Below are positions 29,413 to 37,386 of a DNA stretch of 64,000 nt, piece after piece. Origin of the DNA: Ensifer canadensis (GTDB lineage: Bacteria > Pseudomonadota > Alphaproteobacteria > Rhizobiales > Rhizobiaceae); the NCBI RefSeq assembly GCF_017488845.2, contig NZ_CP083373.1:434001-498000 (forward strand), read 5' to 3'. Made by a program: the position numbers and the translations under genes. A model generated the notes under the pieces. That model saw only the letters and a list, made by a program, of their open reading frames with translations. It did no database searches and was not told the origin of the DNA. Within the stretch, counting starts at the first letter, position 1; each line of letters starts with the position of its first letter.

Positions 29413-29659
29413 GGTCAGGACCTGTTGACCCGTTCCGCGTCTTAGTTGCTGGTCGGGCATTTATCCTGTGGCAGCTATGACCGTTCCCGCGCTCAGTGGT
29501 GTTCCAGCCATCGCGGTAGTTTCGATCGATTAAGTGAACCTGCTCTCGATATTCGTGGTAGTATGCGTTCGGATCAGTTCCCCTCCCAATCATAACCCGT
29601 CTACGTCCATGCTGGGGATGGCTCTTGCACCGCGAGCCTCTGGCCGCAAGGACACGACA

Positions 29660-30712
29660 ATGACCAGGGACACGCCTCTCCATCCCGAAACCTCGCTCAG
29701 CCTTGCGCTTGCGGTCATTGCATCCTCGAGCGCGCCGATCGTGCTTCTCGATGGCGATCTCCGCGTGGTCGCGGCCAGCACCTCCTTCTACAGGGCCTTT
29801 CGGATCGACGCCTCTACGGCCACGGCAAAGCGCTTCACCCAACTGGGCGATGGAGAGTGGAACCTCGCCCAATTATCGGTGTTGCTTGAGGCAACTGCGG
29901 CAGGAGTTGCCGATGTGCGTGGTTATGAGATGGATCTGAAACGCCCGGACCATGATACCCAGCGGCTGGTCCTTGACGCTCAATTGCTTGACTATGCCCA
30001 TACATCGCAACTCCGCCTGCTTTTGACGGTTACCGACGTCACCGATGCGCGGGTCGCCGAGAAGGTGAAGGACGACCTGCTGCGAGAAAAGGCGATCCTT
30101 CTGCAAGAGGTCCAGCACCGTGTCGCCAACAGCTTGCAGATCATTGCGAGCATACTTTTGCAGAGCGCTCGCAAGGTTCAGTCCGAAGAGACCCGCAACC
30201 ATTTGAAGTCCGCGCACAGCAGGGTCATGTCCATCGCTGCGGTCCAACAGCAGCTCGCCACATCCAGTGTCGGTGAGGTCGAACTCCGCTGCTATTTCGA
30301 GCAGCTTTGCAGAAGTCTCGGAGCTTCGATGATCTACGACCCCGAACAGCTCTCGATCGAAGTCGACGTGGACAAGACCTTTATCGAGGCAAACACCTCG
30401 ATAAGCCTCGGTCTCATCGTTACCGAGCTGGTGATCAATGCGCTCAAACACGCATTCCCGAAGCACCGCGAGGGCAAAATCACCGTCGACTACCACGCCA
30501 AAGGAAAAGACTGGACCCTCCAGGTCGGCGATGACGGCGTAGGTATGCCGACAGGGGGAATTGAAGTGAAGCCCGGCTTGGGCACGGGGATCGTGGAAGC
30601 GCTCAGCAACCAGCTGGATGCACGGGTCACCGTGGCAGATGCAAGGCCCGGCACACATGTTTCAATTGCACACCGGCATCACGTTGCGGAAGTCGACAGG
30701 ACAGCAGCTTGA
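29660..30712 (+). CDS. HisKA_2-type sensor histidine kinase
   Basis: A 350-residue soluble kinase, started at the ATG at 29660. Residues about 12-130 form a PAS-like sensor (ALAVIASSSAPIVLLDGDLRV). The HisKA_2 dimerisation segment follows with the phosphoacceptor His153 in LLQEVQHRVANSLQIIASIL. The ATPase part has the N box in TELVINALKHAFP (about 255-267), a G1 box DDGVGMP (about 291-297) and GLGTGIVEALS. There is no membrane segment. In alphaproteobacteria such kinases often feed the general stress response through PhyR. No response regulator is adjacent, so the partner is unknown. Confidence 0.9.
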   Translation: MTRDTPLHPETSLSLALAVIASSSAPIVLLDGDLRVVAASTSFYRAFRIDASTATAKRFTQLGDGEWNLAQLSVLLEATAAGVADVRGYEMDLKRPDHDTQRLVLDAQLLDYAHTSQLRLLLTVTDVTDARVAEKVKDDLLREKAILLQEVQHRVANSLQIIASILLQSARKVQSEETRNHLKSAHSRVMSIAAVQQQLATSSVGEVELRCYFEQLCRSLGASMIYDPEQLSIEVDVDKTFIEANTSISLGLIVTELVINALKHAFPKHREGKITVDYHAKGKDWTLQVGDDGVGMPTGGIEVKPGLGTGIVEALSNQLDARVTVADARPGTHVSIAHRHHVAEVDRTAA

Positions 30713-31069
30713 CCTTCGGGGACTCGGAATGACCCTGTTTGAAAGATCGCTACCATGCATCAGATTCCGCGCGGTAGCATTGGTTGCGGATAACGAGGTC
30801 TTTGCCGCAAACCAGTAGCTGACGAGGGGAATTTGCGCCGGACCTCGCGCGGATCGTCTTGCCGCCCAGGAACCGCTCACAGCTTCCGGTCTGTCCTTGC
30901 CGTGTTGCCGTTCGCTTCCACTCAGGCACAATCGCGAGCACGATCTCAAAACCCGTTGCTTTGCCGCTTGGCTAAGCACAAAATTGGCTGCGGCAAACGT
31001 TGGGTGGTCGCGTTTGCCGTACCGAGGTCGTCGCATCCGCAACGTGTCTCAAAAAGAGTGGGGGATCCA
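30713..31069. other. No gene recognised
   Basis: About 360 bases between the kinase and the next small gene. A 29-codon frame at 30729 has no supporting features. A GTGGGGGA just before 31070 may be the ribosome binding site of the next gene. Confidence 0.4.
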
Positions 31070-31303
31070 TTGACTGATTCAAAGCCGGAAATCTTGGATC
31101 TGGTCCTAGCCGATTTGATCAGCGACCAAATTGAGAAACACCATGCAAACGAGCTTCGAGCCGTGCTCTCAACCGGTAACGAGATCACCATGCATGGAAA
31201 GTTCACCATCGGCCGTGACTTCATCATTTACAGAACAGCCAAGGATAATAACGGCAGGTGGGCGATGACGCCTTTCTCCCACATCGTGCAATTGATCGTT
31301 TGA
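31070..31303 (+). CDS. Small hypothetical protein (77 aa, TTG start)
   Basis: A TTG at 31070 with GTGGGGGA upstream starts MTDSKPEILDLVLADL. The C-terminal half has GNEITMHGKFTIGRDFIIYR and GRWAMTPFSHIVQLIV, a beta-rich ending. The frame is open further upstream, but the composition there is not protein-like. Probably a small cytoplasmic protein; no family is recognised with confidence. Confidence 0.55.
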   Translation: MTDSKPEILDLVLADLISDQIEKHHANELRAVLSTGNEITMHGKFTIGRDFIIYRTAKDNNGRWAMTPFSHIVQLIV

Positions 31304-31519
31304 CGCGGCGGTTCCGCCGCGTTTGCAAGCAAGAACTGTGATACACTTGCTTCCGTTGCCATGCGGCGACCGGATCCCTCAAACTGCTCCCGAACCGCAC
31401 GGACCGCGAGGCCACAAGGAAGGCTTCCGCGCGTCTCCTTGCCAGAAATGTTCGACCTGACAACGGCGACGAATGCTGTAGCCCGCATTCACAGCGCTCC
31501 AAATATGGAGGAAGGCGCC

Positions 31520-31651
31520 ATGTCAAATCGTCTCGTTTTCTCTCTGATCATCGTCACCACGAGTATTCTGCTGGTCTGGGCATTTAGACCCGCAACGATT
31601 ATGTTTACAGGGTCGGCGCAGACAACACAGTCCGACACCCTGACCCAGTGA
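31520..31651 (+). CDS. 43-aa membrane peptide
   Basis: The ATG at 31520 follows GGAGGAAGG. It encodes MSNRLVFSLIIVTTSILLVW then AFRPATIMFTG and a polar tail. One N-terminal membrane segment of about 18 residues, or an uncleaved signal, is present. A strong ribosome binding site supports expression. Similar short proteins are common in rhizobia. Confidence 0.62.
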   Translation: MSNRLVFSLIIVTTSILLVWAFRPATIMFTGSAQTTQSDTLTQ

Positions 31652-31830
31652 CTCATCAAGCGCTGCCGACCTATCGCTCGCCTGGTTTGTCATTATCTGC
31701 CGACAGATGCAGCGCACTTCGAGCCCGTTCAGTTGGTGTGTCAGGGAACTGCTACTGAAGCTGCGCGTTTCTGTGCGTTAGACTTCGGGCACTACTGGCA
31801 TTCCGCCGGCATCCCCGATGGGAAAAAATA

Positions 31831-32202
31831 ATGAAAATCTCTCTAATTGCATTGGGCGTAGCCGCCGCCACGTCATGTTCGGCCTTTGCCGCTGAACCGG
31901 CCAAGATGGTCGATACCAAGGTGGGCAAGGTCATGACCACGGATAGCGGCATGACCCTCTACACGTTCGACAAGGACACCAAGGGCAAGTCGAACTGCGA
32001 CGCCGATTGCCTGAAGATTTGGCCCGCGTTCCACGCCGCGGCAAAATCCAAGGCGGCAGGCGAATGGTCACTTGTCAAGGATACGGCCGGCAAGGAGATG
32101 TGGGCCTACGACGGCAAGCCGCTTTACACCTATGCCGAAGACAAGCAGGCTGGAGACGTTAAGGGTGACGGCGTCAACGGTGTCTGGCGCCGCGCCAAAT
32201 AG
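31831..32202 (+). CDS. Secreted repeat-type protein (COG4315-like, Y.(FWY)..D motif)
   Basis: A 123-residue periplasmic or envelope protein. The signal peptide is MKISLIALGVAAATSCSAFA, cleaved after AFA. The mature part has the duplicated motif of the family: LYTFDKDTKGKSNCDADCLKIWP (first) and LYTYAEDKQAGDVKGDGVNG with WRRAK (second), including the paired Cys in CDADC. These proteins are predicted lipoproteins of unknown function. Here no lipobox is evident at the cleavage site, so it may be soluble. A hairpin follows at 32220. Confidence 0.86.
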   Translation: MKISLIALGVAAATSCSAFAAEPAKMVDTKVGKVMTTDSGMTLYTFDKDTKGKSNCDADCLKIWPAFHAAAKSKAAGEWSLVKDTAGKEMWAYDGKPLYTYAEDKQAGDVKGDGVNGVWRRAK

Positions 32203-32219
32203 CGCACCCAGTCGATGAT

Positions 32220-32238
32220 GGGCGGCTTCTGGCCGCCC
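32220..32238 (+). terminator. Terminator-like hairpin
   Basis: GGGCGGC-TTCTG-GCCGCCC, a 7-bp GC-rich stem with a 5-base loop, starts 18 bases after the stop at 32202. The following sequence (TCTATTC) is only moderately T-rich, so rho-independent termination is plausible but not certain. Confidence 0.5.
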
Positions 32239-32357
32239 TCTATTCGAGCTGGAACGAAGACACGTTTGGCGCGTTATGTTACGTCGGAGTACAGCACGAA
32301 AACAGCATCGTCCATCATCGTGATTGACGATAACCAGGGTACTCCCAGGAGACCCAA

Positions 32358-32441
32358 ATGGATATCACCACACTACTCATCATAGTTCTCATCGTTCTAG
32401 TGCTCAGCGGTGGCTGGTACGGTCGCGGGCGCTGGTATTGA
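32358..32441 (+). CDS. 27-aa membrane peptide ending GGWYGRGRWY
   Basis: The ATG at 32358 follows CCAGGAGACCC. It encodes MDITTLLIIVLIVLVLSGG then WYGRGRWY. A short hydrophobic helix followed by a Trp/Tyr/Arg/Gly tail is a pattern that I recognise from tiny rhizobial membrane proteins, somewhat like DUF3309. It probably sits in the inner membrane. Function is unknown. Confidence 0.68.
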   Translation: MDITTLLIIVLIVLVLSGGWYGRGRWY

Positions 32442-32840
32442 ACATTCGTCAATGGACGGACACTCGTCCATGCCCTTCTTGGACCGATCGGGTTATCCCG
32501 AGGAGGTCCTCGAAGGGGCAATTACCCAACATCGCGCGATACGGGTTCGCAAGCGCACATCGTTGCGGCCACTCAGATCTCCCTGCTTTAAAAAGCGGCG
32601 CAGCGAATTCTGGTTTGCGATGCACGTCGGTCCCGTGCAAACAGTCCATCGTATTGCCGGCACCAGGGGTGTCGTTTGCACGATCGGCTGGCACTGATCT
32701 AAGGTGAAGCTTCGACGTCGCCGCGTGGCGATGAAGCGAAACGGCAGCGCAACCGCCGTGCAATCACCGGCGTGTGCGTATACTCCGGCCGTTCTTAAGC
32801 TGCCAGCATTTCCGCGTGTTCGCGTGCAATTCGGCTTGCC
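32442..32840. other. No gene recognised
   Basis: About 400 bases with overlapping short frames on both strands and no protein features. It leads into a strong hairpin at 32841. Confidence 0.4.
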
Positions 32841-32879
32841 ATACCCACTCGGCGTTCGCGCAGAACGGCGAGTGGGTAT
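32841..32879. repeat. Strong 17-bp imperfect inverted repeat (hairpin)
   Basis: Arms at 32841-32857 and 32863-32879 pair over 17 positions with a single mismatch around a 5-base loop GCGCA. No T-run follows. It lies 44 bases upstream of the AI-2E-type permease start, so it may be a leader structure, an operator or part of a mobile repeat. Confidence 0.65.
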
Positions 32880-32923
32880 AGAGCCGTCGTGGAAAGGCGC
32901 TACAGAAGGAGGCGGATCGGGCA

Positions 32924-34035
32924 ATGTCAGATCTTCGCAGATGGATTGGGCCTGTTCTCGGTATCAGTACGCTTGCCCTGCTGGTTGTTGCTTGTGCCCT
33001 GGTCCTTTGGCCCTTCCTGTCGGCCATATTGTGGGCTGCGGTGATCTGTTACTCGACGTGGCCGCTCTACCGCCAATGCGAGCGTGCGGTCGGAGGATAC
33101 CGCGCAGTTGCCGCAGCAATAATGACGATGCTGGTTATCTTTGTTTTGGCTGCACCGCTTGCCTTCCTTGTGACCGCGCTCGCCGACGACATGAAAAATC
33201 TGGCCGAGGGAATTACGCACGTCTTGGAGGAGGGGCCTTCGGCTCCGCCCAACTGGATTAAAGGTCTGCCGATCGTCGGCGAAGGCGTGGCGGCCTACTG
33301 GGAAAACCTCGCTCATGATGCCCCAGCGTTTATCGTCGAACTCAAGAAACTAACAGGCCCTGTCACCGATATTGCTCTTGCAGGCGGAGCCGCCTTCGGT
33401 GGCGTCGTCCTTGAACTCGCGCTCAGCATATTCATCACCTTCTTTTTGTTCCTGCACGGTCGCCGCATGATCGGCTTCATGCGCCAGATCAGCGAGCGCG
33501 TTGCCGGTCCCCGGGCCAAGAGATTGCTGGCGGTCATCGGTATGACCGTCAAAGGTGTCGTCTACGGGATGATCGGAACCGCACTTGCGCAGGGCCTGCT
33601 GGCCGGCATCGGTTTCTGGATTGCCGGAGTGCCTCAACCTCTATTGTTGGGCTGCCTGACCTTCGCGCTGTCATTTGTGCCGGGGGGCCTCCCTTCGTGT
33701 GGGGGCCCGTTGCACTTTGGTTGCTTTCTCAGGGTTCCATGGGCTGGGCGATCTTCATCGCCATCTGGGGCCTGCTTCTCGTCAGCAGCATTGACAACTT
33801 TCTTCGCCCGTACCTGCTCAACCAAAACAGTAACCTGCCGGTGTTGCTGGGCTTGTTTGGGCTCGTTGGTGGTGTGCTGGCCTTTGGGTTGATTGGACTT
33901 TTTCTTGGACCCACCTTGTTGGCCGTCGCATACAATTTGTTTCTCGAGTGGGTCGCAGCTGAACTCGAAGAGCGGACGCAATCGGCGTCGCGCTCCGCGC
34001 TGCCCGAGGACATCGGAGCCGGCCCAAAGGGCTGA
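32924..34035 (+). pseudogene. AI-2E/PerM-family permease split by a one-base frameshift
   Basis: From the ATG at 32924 (GAGG upstream) the frame encodes a membrane protein with LLVVACALVLWPFLSAILWA, a central soluble part and GVVYGMIGTALAQGLLAGIG, typical of the AI-2E transporter family. At about 33682 the expected sequence FVPGGPPFVWGPVALWLLSQ switches frame: the six-G run at 33682-33687 appears one base short. The rest (GWAIFIAIWGLLLVSSIDNF, LPVLLGLFGLVGGVLAFG, GPTLLAVAYNLFLEW) continues in the second frame to 34035. A homopolymer sequencing error would restore a full protein of about 370 residues. Confidence 0.85.
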
Positions 34036-34129
34036 CTTGCCAACTAAGATAAAATCATGGCGTTGACGCCCCGCTTGACGTTGTCGAATTTCACTTGCTG
34101 TGTATCGTCTCAAGAGCAGGTTTGCTTCA

Positions 34130-34579
34130 TCAACCAGGCGCCGAGCCTTGTCGCGAGAATTGGTGCTCAATCCGGTCAATGGATTGTTTCGTGGTTGCGG
34201 AGCGACCAAACGCCTTGCCGCCACCTTCGTTTTCCCACCGATCCAAATCGTCATTCGAAAAAGGCGAGGAGAGCATCTCGATCTGGCTCAACAGAATGGT
34301 GACGAGCGCTGCCTCGGAGTGAACGCCGCCTTGAAATGCCGTGATCAGAAATTGAGCTGCGGCGCGTCTCTTCGCTCGGTGCCAGGCGCTTCTGACATTG
34401 AACATTCCGGCGGTGTAGATCTGCCGGACACCACTGTGGTCTCCTTCCCGACAAATACAATCGATAACCGCGTGATTTGGCCACAGTGTCGCGCGCCGGG
34501 GCGGGACATAATCTATGGTCCATCTCGGATTCTCGCACGCGTCGGCCGAGACTGCCTTTGCCCGGCTTGATAGGATCAA
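34130..34579 (-). CDS. Small conserved-type protein, paralogue of the gene at 35738 (start uncertain)
   Basis: The C-terminal part (AAAQFLITAFQGGVHSEAAL, then DDLDRWENEGGGKAF) aligns with the product at 35738 (AATRFLMTALENGINSRERL and EAIDRWDDEGGAIYA). The family N-terminal helix is not readable here. The frame opens at 34579 inside a hairpin, which is unlikely as a start; an ATG at 34405 is possible but lacks a good ribosome binding site. This copy may therefore be degraded at its 5' end. Confidence 0.5.
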   Translation of the reverse strand: MILSSRAKAVSADACENPRWTIDYVPPRRATLWPNHAVIDCICREGDHSGVRQIYTAGMFNVRSAWHRAKRRAAAQFLITAFQGGVHSEAALVTILLSQIEMLSSPFSNDDLDRWENEGGGKAFGRSATTKQSIDRIEHQFSRQGSAPG

Positions 34580-34586
34580 GCCGGGC
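34560..34586. terminator. Perfect 11-bp hairpin
   Basis: GCCCGGCTTGA-TAGGA-TCAAGCCGGGC forms an 11-bp perfect stem with a 5-base loop. It lies about 115 bases downstream of the DUF892 stop (minus strand). No T-run follows on either strand, so the termination role is tentative. Confidence 0.45.
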
Positions 34587-34701
34587 CGATATTCACGTAG
34601 AGCTTTTCCGGTTGAGTCAGAGCCGCGGAAGCGCTCTATCTCTTTGCTTTGCTTTCACGCATGTCCTGACGGAAAATCATCGCACTTTTACTGGAAATGC
34701 T

Positions 34702-35205
34702 TCAGGCCGCTTTTTCTGCGGTCTGATTCACGACCTTCGTGGCGATCGCGGTCAGAGCTATGTCTGTCGCCTGCTCTTCGTCGAGCGTCGTCTGGAAGAG
34801 CTTAGCGGCATCTTTCATGCCCAGTTCCAGGGCCCACGTCCGCAAGGTGCCATAGCGTGACATTTCGTAGTGTTCGACAGCCTGCGCAGCCGCGAGCAAT
34901 CCGGCGTCGAGCGCGGGCGAGCCTTCATACTCGTCCATGATCGAGGCGCCTTCCTTGGTGATGCCCATGATCGCGTCACATGTCCTCTTTTCCGGCTTCT
35001 TGCCGATGATCTTGAAGACCTGGTCCAGTCGCTCGACATGAACCTTTGTCTCGCCGAGATGCTTGATAAATGCATCCTTGAGCTGCTTGCTCTTGGCGGC
35101 ATCGCGCATCTTCGGCAGTGTGTCGACGATCTTGTTTTCGGCGAAATAGACGTCCTTCAACGTATCGTGAAAAAGCACGTCCAGTGTTTTGATTTCCTTG
35201 GCCAT
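34702..35205 (-). CDS. DUF892-family ferritin-like protein (YciE/YciF type)
   Basis: A 167-residue protein from the ATG at 35205, with AGGAG seven bases upstream. It forms a four-helix ferritin-like bundle: IKTLDVLFHDTLKDVYFAENK, LKDAFIKHLGETKVHVERLDQV, AGLLAAAQAVEHYEMSRYG and AKLFQTTLDEEQATDIALT. The Glu/His residues in ETKVHVERL and EHYEMSRYG correspond to metal-binding positions of this family. YciE/YciF proteins are induced by stress; a role in general stress response is inferred. In-frame sequence upstream of 35205 is not protein-like. Confidence 0.9.
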   Translation of the reverse strand: MAKEIKTLDVLFHDTLKDVYFAENKIVDTLPKMRDAAKSKQLKDAFIKHLGETKVHVERLDQVFKIIGKKPEKRTCDAIMGITKEGASIMDEYEGSPALDAGLLAAAQAVEHYEMSRYGTLRTWALELGMKDAAKLFQTTLDEEQATDIALTAIATKVVNQTAEKAA

Positions 35206-35341
35206 GATGGCTCCTGTGGTTAGAGGGTTCTCTGTCATGTTCCAGGCGACGACGCGCCTGGTCGTGCTGGCTGCCCATGAGGCGGCCAGGTATTTGACGT
35301 CAGAGGGTTGGCGGACGTAGCTGTCGGATGGGGTGAGACGG

Positions 35342-35677
35342 CTAGCGAGCGACTCGATCGTGAGGATTGCCGGTTTTGGGTGCTTGGCTGGAATCACGAC
35401 CCTCGCGCGTTCTTGCCGTTCGCATGTCAACGATAGAATGGTTCTTCGCTTTGGGCGGAGTACGTCGCGTCTCGTGCCATAGAGCACATTCCAAAAGGGA
35501 CGCTTCATCCGTGTTGCCGAACCGGAATTCATCCAGGATGAACCTCGCCAGGCGATCGGCCTGTATGCCGCGCCCATCGAGCCGTGTCTTCAAACAGGTC
35601 GCTTCAAAAACCCTGCGCACTGCTGAAAGATCGCGGGGGCTGAGATGGTGGCCTGTCAGGCTGGGCAGTGTGTGCAT
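35342..35677 (-). CDS. Small conserved-type hypothetical protein (111 aa)
   Basis: The ATG at 35677 follows GGGAGAATTCG. The first 65 residues (HHLSPRDLSAVRRVFEATC, QADRLARFILDEFRFGNTDEASLLECAL) fit small rhizobial proteins with an L...DL..L.RVF.......R......D.LA..I...F..G..DE..LL pattern. The last 40 residues are basic and low-complexity, which may reflect a lost stop codon. Function unknown. Confidence 0.65.
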   Translation of the reverse strand: MHTLPSLTGHHLSPRDLSAVRRVFEATCLKTRLDGRGIQADRLARFILDEFRFGNTDEASLLECALWHETRRTPPKAKNHSIVDMRTARTREGRDSSQAPKTGNPHDRVAR

Positions 35678-35737
35678 CGAATTCTCCCGTTTGGAACATA
35701 AGAAGGGCTGACGGCCGATCGCCGTTCAAGCCGGCGG

Positions 35738-36046
35738 TCACGCTGAGGACTTCGCGTAGATAGCGCCGCCTTCGTCATCCCATCGGTCAATCGCCTCGGC
35801 TTTCGTCTGCTGAGGCGTCTGATGTTCTCCGCTTGAAGCATCGCCACGTTCGACAAGGGCTGCAGTCAGCCTTTCGCGGCTATTGATACCGTTTTCGAGC
35901 GCCGTCATCAGGAAACGCGTGGCAGCAAGCCGTCCACTTGGATCTGCCTTGGCTGTCGTTCCGTAGAAACCCGCAGCGGTAAGCACCTCGACCAATAGGC
36001 TGAGGTCGTCGGCATCAAGATAGTGTTCTGGGTGGCTGGAAGACAT
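35738..36046 (-). CDS. Small conserved-type hypothetical protein (102 aa)
   Basis: The ATG at 36046 follows AAAGGAGGACGTC, a near-ideal ribosome binding site. The protein begins MSSSHPEHYLDADDLSLLVE and contains VLTAAGF, SGRLAATRFLMTALENGI and a C-terminal EAIDRWDDEGGAIYAKSSA. It is homologous to the C-terminal part of the product at 34130. Soluble, helical, of unknown role. It belongs to the run of stress-type small genes around DUF892. Confidence 0.72.
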   Translation of the reverse strand: MSSSHPEHYLDADDLSLLVEVLTAAGFYGTTAKADPSGRLAATRFLMTALENGINSRERLTAALVERGDASSGEHQTPQQTKAEAIDRWDDEGGAIYAKSSA

Positions 36047-36164
36047 GACGTCCTCCTTTGGTTGGGGCACAGGTACATGACGACCCGTTCGCGACAGCGC
36101 CCGCTTCAATCGCTGTCGACGAAGTATCCTGCGCGCAATATTGCACTGAGGCAACAGACTTCCG

Positions 36165-36386
36165 TCAAACGTCAGACATAAGTGCATTAGCGACTAATGT
36201 GCCTTGCTGCAACTTTCGTGCATCCATGGCATTTGCTAGATCGAGCCTGCGGGGGCCGGCTTTTGCAAAGATCTCGCGCGCGGCAAGCGGTGCCAAACGA
36301 TAGGCCCGAATGAATTCTTCCAGATCGTAGACTGCATCCCAGCCGCGAAGCAGGGCCTCTCTTTCATACTTGAAATGCCTGGTCAT
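36165..36386 (-). CDS. Small conserved-type hypothetical protein (73 aa)
   Basis: The ATG at 36386 is preceded by CGGGAGCG. The sequence has HFKYEREALLRGWDAVYDLEE, AYRLAPLAAREIFAKAGPRRLDL and ANAMDARK. The HF.YE..AL..GW.AV motif and the helix that follows are seen in short rhizobial proteins of unknown role. It is the last member of the small-gene run that starts at 27.3 kb. Confidence 0.7.
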   Translation of the reverse strand: MTRHFKYEREALLRGWDAVYDLEEFIRAYRLAPLAAREIFAKAGPRRLDLANAMDARKLQQGTLVANALMSDV

Positions 36387-36606
36387 TTAAACGCTCCCGG
36401 GTGTCGGATCTCGGCGCAAAAACGGCCATTTGCCAGGCGGCGGAGGAAGCGTCAGATGGGGTATGTGTACTGCTAAACGGCGTGGGGCGCACAAAGTTCC
36501 CAAATAGGTCGTCTGCACAAGATACGTTTCGGTGACCGCGGCACGCGTGCTAGAGAACCGGATTTCCGCATCGGTTCGAGCATGGCATGCCGCAGGTCTT
36601 CGATTG

Positions 36607-36833
36607 TTAAGGCGACCAAACGAACTTCGCGGAGAATTGGCGGAGCGCTTCGAATGTGTTCACGAATGGAACGTCGAAGACCAGGCAGAAATCCGGGATC
36701 AGGACGCGCTTCTTCACTTCCGGGTTCGGCAGTTCATGCGTGACGACGGTGGCGCCGATCGAACGCGCCTTGGCGATCAACAGTGAACCTGCGCTGTCGA
36801 GGAATTTCGCAACTGCCGGCTATCGTGGGCTGT
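36607..36833 (-). pseudogene. DUF4411 (PIN-like) C-terminal fragment
   Basis: On the minus strand the frame reads AKFLDSAGSLLIAKARS, IGATVVTHELPNPEVKKRV, LIPDFCLVFDVPFVNTFEAL and ends RQFSAKFVWSP at a TAA (36607-36609). This is the C-terminal half of DUF4411-type PIN-like proteins (VVTHE......KK..IPD.C......NTF..LR). An in-frame TAG just upstream closes the frame, and the N-terminal half with the first Asp is missing. DUF4411 genes are often paired with ImmA/IrrE or HTH genes; none is visible here. Confidence 0.7.
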
Positions 36834-37386
36834 TGCCACGTGCAGGACGATTTCGGCGAAATTGCCCTGCGTGTCGACGTCATCGACTGCCAGGAACCAC
36901 GCGGGCTCTGCAGATCACGTTCGTGAGTAGCCGCGAAACATCAGCTTCGATCCTCACGCAGTCGCAGTCGCAGTCCAGTTGGGTCACGTGGCGGGATTTC
37001 TGTCCTTCAACCGCATGCACCGGATCCCTCTGAACAACCGCAAACAAAGCGGCGCGTCGCGTTCGAGGCGTAGTAAACTACACACTCGTTACAGTAAGTT
37101 ACGTTGCTGTGAGCCCGGAAGCAACGCAGCGTAAGTAGTGCATCGAGTGACTTCTATTTCAGGGATCCAACGCAATTTTACAGGTTCGGCCATGAGAGCA
37201 AAGATACGTACGACGAAACTGCCGACATCTGCGGACTGACAACTTCCCCAAAGGACAATATCATCAAGGCTTCCTCAGGATTACCGATGAGTCAGCTTGA
37301 GCCTACCAACTGGTCAAGGGTGGGCGCACCGACAACTGGCAGCGCCCGCCACTACCAAACCCAAAGAACCTAGGGGAGAACGACCA
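36834..37386. other. No gene recognised
   Basis: About 550 bases with only shadow frames. The end carries AGGGGAGAACGACC, the ribosome binding site of the DUF1254 gene at 37387. Confidence 0.4.

Noticed and set aside
30729..30818. 29-codon frame after the histidine kinase
   Set aside because: No ribosome binding site and no hydrophobic or conserved pattern to support a peptide.
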